DNA from: Syncephalastrum monosporum B8922
Taxonomy: Eukaryota > Mucoromycota > Mucoromycetes > Mucorales > Syncephalastraceae
Direction of reading: 5' to 3'
Assembly: GCA_000697355.1 (NCBI GenBank)
Contig: JNEN01001230.1
Span: forward strand, 124,001-188,000
Length of the DNA stretch: 64,000 nt
Below the pieces are notes generated by a model. That model was not told the origin of the DNA. It worked only from the letters and a program-made list of their open reading frames with translations, and searched no databases. The position numbers and the translations under genes were made by a program. Of the stretch, positions 58,846-64,000 are shown piece by piece (the stretch's first letter is position 1; each line of letters opens with the position of its first letter).

Positions 58846-59167
58846 ACGACCATAATATACAAACCAGTGCGAAAAAAAAATATAAAAAAAGGGATAAAAT
58901 AGTGCTAAAAAGAACACATCTGTTTTCCTTGTCTTTCATCAACTTATCCTGCAGCGGACCTCTTTCTTTTTCTTTTATTGCTTTGTACATTTCCTTTCGT
59001 CTTTAGCTGCGGCTGTTTGTACATGTGTAATGTACCACAAGTATAAAAGAAAGAGCTGTGAACCACGGTCGGCTTGTAATTGTAAAATGCTGGATAGGTA
59101 TACGCATGATGGTGGGTTTGGTGTTTCTTGATTCAGTTAAAAAAACGGTGCTGAGATAACAGGATAG

Positions 59168-59231
<64 letters not shown>

Positions 59232-59497
59232 AATAAAAGGAGTTCACAAAAGTAGTGTACAGCGCACAAGATAGACGAGTGTATTAAGGGCAGGGCACTG
59301 TGGCCGGGGCAGGCGGGCAGGCGGGCAGCCGCCCCGACAAATGTGCGCGGAAACGAGGACCGACTGGCCGTGTGCCGTATCGTTTATATAAAAAGACCAT
59401 CCCGCGGTTTTCGGTTTTGGCCCTCCAGAATCTATCGTGTGTATCAGGCTCTTCCTCGGCCTTCTCTCTTTCTTTCCTTATCCTCGGTCTTTCTCTT
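58846..59497. other. Intergenic with A58 tract
   Basis: 3' flank of Rad6, then the long poly-A run (listed separately), then a short G/C-rich stretch (GGGCAGGCGGGCAGGCGGGCAG, about 59304-59328) and a TATA-like TTTATATAAAAAG (about 59382) about 110 bp before the P450 start. Confidence 0.6.
59170..59227 (+). repeat. Homopolymer A58
   Basis: Fifty-eight consecutive A between the Rad6 and P450 genes. It is by far the longest homopolymer in the window. No flanking target-site duplication or retroelement sequence is evident next to it. Confidence 0.9.
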
Positions 59498-61168
59498 ATG
59501 GCTCTCCAACAAGCTATTGCGACGGTGCAGCAGCATCTCGACGTGATCCAGCCCCAGATCGTTAACTTCTACAACCGGTCCAGCCGCAATGAGCTGCTCG
59601 TTCTCGGTGGTGCCACCTTTATTACGATCTACAACCTCATCGGCTACATAAGAGAACGACGCGAGAAGCTGAACCTGCCCCCGCGTGTGGGCTACGCGCT
59701 GCCCTTTTTCGGTCATTCGCTCTATTTAATGTTCAATGCTGGCAAGTTCCTTGACTGGTGCCAGGCAAAATATGGCGACCTGTACGACCTCACGATTTTT
59801 GGCTCTCTTATCACTGTCGCCAGCGGTCGCATGGGCGAAGAGGTCCTCAAGGCTGACTCCGAGAAGCTTTCCATTGAGGAGGGCATCCTCAAAGGTACTA
59901 AAACGGATGTTCTGCCAAGATGGTTGTTAATTTTCAGTCTATCTGTCCAGACGTGCTGCATTTACATTATGCGCTCGACCCAAAGACCTTTGAAATTGGT
60001 TTCAAGGTGAACCCTTCCGTTGCCAAGAGCGTGATTCCTGCCAGCAAAATGTGCAACTTCACGGCTGGCATTCTCAAAGGCCTCCAATACGGCTTGGATC
60101 AGCTCGTCGGGGACCATGAGATCTATACTGTCAGCAACCCCAACTTCTTCTTGCAACGTTTCGTCGCCTACATGAGCGTACCTACCCTCGTTGGACAGGA
60201 AGTTGCCACACATCCTGCTGTTCTCGCGTCCTTCGCCGACTTCACCGGTGATATTACGAGCAACATTGGCATCTTCATGGCCACCCCCAAATGGCTCCAC
60301 CCCTGGCTTCTGCCTCACCTTTCCTCCTTCAATAAGCATCAAAAGGTCATGATCGACCATGTCAAGCCTGTTGTCCAAGCCCGTCGCAAGCAGATGGAGC
60401 TGCTCGGCGAGAACCATAATCTGCCCCCGAACTTTTTGCAAGGCCTTATCGAGTTCAAGAAGGCCGATGGCACATACTACACCGACGATGAAGTCGCCCT
60501 CAGTGTGCTCCTTGTTGCCTTTGCTTCTGTTCATACCACCTCCATGAACCTGTCCTTCTCCATTTACTGGCTGATTGCCCGTCCGGACGTTCGCGGCCGC
60601 ATTGAACAGGAGATCAAAGACGTCCTGGGTGACGCTCCCGTCGATGATGACAAGTTGACGCAAATGACTTACCTGGATAACTTCATCCGCGAGGTACTCC
60701 GACAAGGTGTCGACAAGCTCGCTAACACGAAGGCAGTTCTCTCCGATGTCTACACTTTCGCGAACGGCTATCAGGTTCCTAAGGGTAAGTACAGGGATGC
60801 ATTCCAGATAAGAAGGTTATTAACGATTATACTTTCTAGGCCGTCGTGTGCAGTCCACCAACCGCCAGCTGAACCTAGGCCTCAACTCGGCTCGTGACCG
60901 CATTGAGGACATGGACCCACTCATGTCCGGTAATAAGATTGCCACACAGCCTGCCCGTGACTTTGTCAGTTTCGGTGCGGGCAAGCACTTATGCCCAGGC
61001 CGTTTCTTCGCTGTTCACGAAATCAAGCTTTCCCTTATCACCCTTCTGCGCAACTATCACATCAACACAGCGAGTGGCAAGACTCCCAAGCCCGTCAAAC
61101 ACCTCGGTGGCGTCATTGCTATCACTTGTGACGATCCCCTTGTCCTCACCAAGCGAAAGCAATTTTAG
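59498..61168 (+). CDS. Microsomal cytochrome P450
   Basis: Haem-thiolate monooxygenase, 519 aa. Exons: 59498-59894, 59951-60784, 60840-61168. One N-terminal membrane helix at about 34-50 (LLVLGGATFITIYNLIGYI) anchors it in the ER, followed by the proline-rich hinge LNLPPRVGYALPFFG. The K-helix ExxR is in IREVLRQ. The haem loop FGAGKHLCPGRFF gives the ligand Cys462. The I-helix reads AFASVHTTSMNL, with the Thr pair but without the usual AGxDT acidic residue. The FxxGxHxCPGRFFA-E form resembles the fungal kaurene-oxidase-like/CYP68-503 side, not CYP51. Substrate unknown; no other biosynthetic gene is adjacent. Confidence 0.92.
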
Positions 61169-61471
61169 ATTTTTTTTTTTTTTGCCCTGAATACTTCTAC
61201 TATGTATTATACGTTTGCATTATGAGCCTTCCATAATGCAACCACACCATCTACACTTTACACTTAATTCAATGACTACCATGATGAAAAGTTATAAAGC
61301 CGCATTGGCAGGCAATATGTACCATAGCTCAGTCATTCCCCACACCATCATGCAGCGCATAATAACAACATCTAGTACCAAATAGTACGATCTATTTCGA
61401 AGAAAAGAACGTAGATATAGATCTATGACTAAGAGGGCCGACGTAAGAGCCCTACGAGGAAAGGGGCTAAA
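61169..61471. other. Convergent intergenic region
   Basis: 3' flanks of the P450 (+) and the small secreted protein gene (-). T-rich directly after the P450 stop; nothing else seen. Confidence 0.5.
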
Positions 61472-61768
61472 TTAATCCCAGTGCTCGCCATGGTGGCCGT
61501 GGTGGCGGTAGCCGTGGTGGTAGTCCTTCTCGACGGCAGCGGTCGAATCCTTCTGGGAGTTGTCGTTCAGAAGACCGTCAGCAAGGACGTTGTTAAGCTA
61601 TGGACAAAGATATACGAAATTTAGCGATTGCCATATATCGAATATGATCTGACTTACGAGACCGCTAGTGTCACCAATGTTCTCGTTGCCACCGGCGGCG
61701 GCGGTGTCGGCATAGGCGGCGCTGGCAAAGACGGCGGCGAAGAGACCAAGGATGTAAGAGAGCTGCAT
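61472..61768 (-). CDS. Small secreted His-rich protein
   Basis: Exons in coding order 61768-61658 and 61597-61472, 78 aa. An N-terminal signal peptide (MQLSYILGLFAAVFASAAYA, about 1-20) is followed by a short Ala/Gly-rich part (DTAAAGGNENIGDTSG), LNNVLADGLLND, and a C-terminal tail of YHHGYRHHGHHGEHWD type. There are no cysteines in the mature part. The tail could bind zinc or copper. Strong codon bias (CTC, GCC, AAC, AAG) suggests high expression. I do not recognise a family. Nearby ZNG1 is a zinc chaperone, but this is only suggestive. Confidence 0.78.
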
Positions 61769-62361
61769 GATTGTTTTGCTTGTTGGAAGAAGACTTGAGT
61801 GGATATCGATCGAAAAGCCGTTCGTCGCCGACCCTTATATACGTTTTTTCTGTCTTGAAGAACGGTGGGGCGGGACATACTGAATAGTTCCATGATGATG
61901 AAGTCGATAAAACCAAAACGAGCGAGTATATTTCGGATATGCATACAAAAGCCCCTCATGCCTGCACCACGCGGTTTTCGTGATGTGTGGATGAAATTTC
62001 TGATTTGTTTTTTTCAGGCACCCCCTTCTCACCCTGTCCATGCAGTGACAGAAATTTCTGCACATCACTTGTTTATTTTGTTTTTTTTTTTTTTATAAAA
62101 ACACTCTTTAGAGCGCATTTATGGCAGGCACGCGTGGAACTGACATATTCTCTCGTAGTCCCATCGCAAATGATTCCCATATTCAATCTATCTTTCACAC
62201 TTGACTTCCTATGCTCATACATGCAGCTAATAACACATATATGAAAAAACAGACCCTGAACCTTGTCGATCTACTGTAATCACGCCATAGACTGAGCGCA
62301 AAGCCAGATACATGCCGATCCGATGGTGAATTCTCCATCGAGAGATACATATGGTAGTATT
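61769..62361. other. Intergenic between two minus-strand genes
   Basis: Upstream region of the small secreted protein gene (TATA-like TATATAAGG on the minus strand at about 61832-61840) and 3' flank of the ZNG1 gene. Nothing else seen. Confidence 0.5.
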
Positions 62362-63987
62362 TTATTGTATAATCGCATTTACTTTCACATATTTCACGAA
62401 GGAGGCCCTTAAGTTTTCAGGATGTAAACTCTTCCCGATGAGCACCAGCTTGTTCACGTCTATGGCCTCTCCCTCATCACCATAGCCTTCTTGGATATCA
62501 TACAAATCTTGCACGCCTTGAATAATCAATCGCTTGCGAGCCTCGGGGTTTGGGTTATCTTTTGGTGGCACGAGAATGCCCTTGAGGCGCAGCACATACG
62601 CTTCCTGCTGCTCCTCGCCGGGAACTTGCTTCTCCCACAGCAGCGTCTGAATCCATTCTTCTAATTGCTCCAGCGTACTGAGCTGCTCGTGAAATTGGAT
62701 GCACACCGTTTGTACGTCCTAAAATATCATATAAGTTTACGAAACCATGCCGTGCCGTGCATTGAGCTCACATGACTCAGCTTGTGGGCATGCACACTGC
62801 GGTGTTCATCGATCTTCTTCGTTTGTGCAGCAAGTAGATCTGCATTGTGGACATCATAGGCTCTGATATCGAGAACAAAATCAAGAGGAATTTTGGATCG
62901 CTCTGTGCGTAGGATATCAGCCACTGAATTGACTGACATGATGTCCTTCTCGAGTGTATCCAACTCGGCTTCACTCAAAAGATCCTTCTTGTTGATTACG
63001 ATCCTATCCGCGATAGCGATTTGTCTGATGAAGGAGCATTAGTGCATATGTGAACAACTGCTCCTCTTTTTCTACTTACTTGAGCGCTTCATTGATCAAG
63101 GTCTCTTGCTTTTCTTCGCCCATGTACTGTTCTTTGCGTTATTTCCTTGCACATGAGCGAAAACAACGGACTTACTTCGCGGATATGCTTTGCATCGACC
63201 AAGGTGACAATGCCGTCGAGGTAAATCTCGCTGCCAAGGCCATCATCCAGCCAAAACATGGAGGCAATGGGGCCAGGGTCAGCGAGGCCACTAAGTCGGT
63301 CCACAATTGTGAGCAAAACGGTGGTATCGCCAATGTCTTTCATACAGGCTTACCTGGTTTCGAGTAGAATGTAGTCAAACTTGCCTCGCTTCTCCATGAG
63401 GTTTTCAATGGCGACGACGCCATTATCTCTGAGACAGGTCAATATACGCCAAGTTCATATAAAAGGATAGCAACCTACTTTACGGTACAGCATAAACAGC
63501 CGTTCCGCAGCTCGAGCCATTCTTCATAGAGCGTGCCCTCATCATTGACAGACAGCGATTTTTCAATGTCGCTGCCTGCAAAAGTAGAAATGTTACACCA
63601 TCACCAAAGAGTAAAAATGCTTTACATACTCTCACCGAACTCGTTTAAAATGACAGCGATCTTTTTCTCGTGCTTCTCGGTCAGAATGTAGTTGAGGAGT
63701 GTTGTTTTGCCACTACCAAGGAACCCTGTGGATATTTTAGACTCATTATAAGGAAGCTCTATGCTGGTTTTCTCTCTTTTTTTTTTTTACCCGTAACAAT
63801 AGTAACCGGAATCTTGCGACGAGTGTTGTCTGAATTCGAAGGTATAGCAGCAGAGCTTTAGAAAAGGATCTGCTTTAGCAAGGTAAACCCCGTCAGCAAT
63901 GGAGGCTTACAGTGCATTCGTAGCGGACGCTTCTACTGCTACCGGCGCTGCTGGCACCAGATCAGGGATCTCCTCAAAATCAGCCAT
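62362..63987 (-). CDS. ZNG1: Zinc-regulated GTPase metalloprotein activator (ZNG1/CBWD, COG0523)
   Basis: GTP-dependent zinc chaperone that in animals and yeast delivers Zn to methionine aminopeptidase 1. Exons in coding order: 63987-63911, 63855-63791, 63725-63636, 63575-63479, 63428-63354, 63290-63176, 63126-63080, 63024-62772, 62718-62362, 391 aa. [20 protein letters not shown] holds the Walker A (about 48-56). The metal motif GCLCC has Cys104, 106 and 107. [12 protein letters not shown] is switch II-like, VTLVDAKH and IVINKKDLL bind guanine. The C-terminal CobW_C domain includes VLRLKGIL and [14 protein letters not shown]. Nine exons; the start codon is 14 bp from the right edge. Confidence 0.95.
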
Positions 63988-64000
63988 AACGTAACCCAAA

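Noticed and set aside
59962..60705. 247-codon minus-strand frame opposite the P450
   Set aside because: Antisense shadow of a well-supported P450 exon.

Overview
The window is nuclear DNA from a filamentous fungus, very probably an early-diverging Mucoromycota lineage (Mucorales-like). The evidence is compact, intron-dense genes: nearly every gene has 1-10 introns of about 45-140 nt with GTAAGT/GTATGT-type donors and TAG/CAG/AAG acceptors. Intergenic spaces are short, pyrimidine-rich tracts lie just upstream of start codons, and the gene set is typical of fungi (Crh-type GH16, Zn2Cys6 regulators, bifunctional Thi6, peroxisomal Lon, Erf2, SND3/Pho88). I see no transposon, CRISPR array, rRNA or tRNA. 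Most protein-coding models here were assembled by hand from spliced exons. In every complete model the exon lengths sum to a multiple of three and the protein is co-linear with its family; the one exception is the PAAF1 gene, which needs a one-base correction.

Layout. 1-1803 (-): a PPR protein running off the left edge. 3.5-13.8 kb: MutY/MUTYH DNA glycosylase, Crh/GH16 wall transglycosylase, an anillin/Bud4-like PH protein, APS kinase (intronless), an Erf2-type DHHC palmitoyltransferase (-) and a Utp16/Bud21-like acidic nucleolar protein. 14-22 kb: PAAF1 WD40 proteasome factor (-), divergent from Rab7/Ypt7; then a vacuolar-type alkaline phosphatase (-), Utp30/RSL1D1 ribosomal-L1-like protein (-) and ribosomal protein eS30. 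23-28.9 kb: SND3/Pho88, Sec61 alpha and an MFS transporter (-). 30-41 kb: an O-fucosyltransferase-like type II membrane protein (-), ribulose-phosphate 3-epimerase (-), a large poly-Q Zn2Cys6 regulator, a CX5R tyrosine phosphatase and an HSD10-like dehydrogenase. 41-50.4 kb: a regulator carrying two Zn2Cys6 clusters (-), bifunctional Thi6 (-), peroxisomal Lon protease and complex I NDUFS4 (-). 51-64 kb: an orphan mitochondrial carrier, Rab GDI, a tiny CYSTM protein, Rad6/Ubc2, a microsomal P450, a small secreted His-rich protein (-) and the zinc chaperone ZNG1/CBWD (-).

The genes are mostly conserved housekeeping functions and do not form a biosynthetic cluster. Functional pairs exist (Sec61 alpha near SND3, both ER targeting; Rab7 and Rab GDI; Utp16 and Utp30 for ribosome assembly) but are not operon-like. 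I did not find a convincing undescribed multi-gene system. The points most worth a second look are: the tandem Zn2Cys6 regulator next to the thiamine gene; an in-frame Ser/Thr-rich, GPI-like tail lying beyond a single UGA in the Crh gene; a frame break at an A9/T9 run in PAAF1; two GC-AG introns; two genes whose first coding exon is only the ATG; and 7-, 12- and 13-nt microexons.
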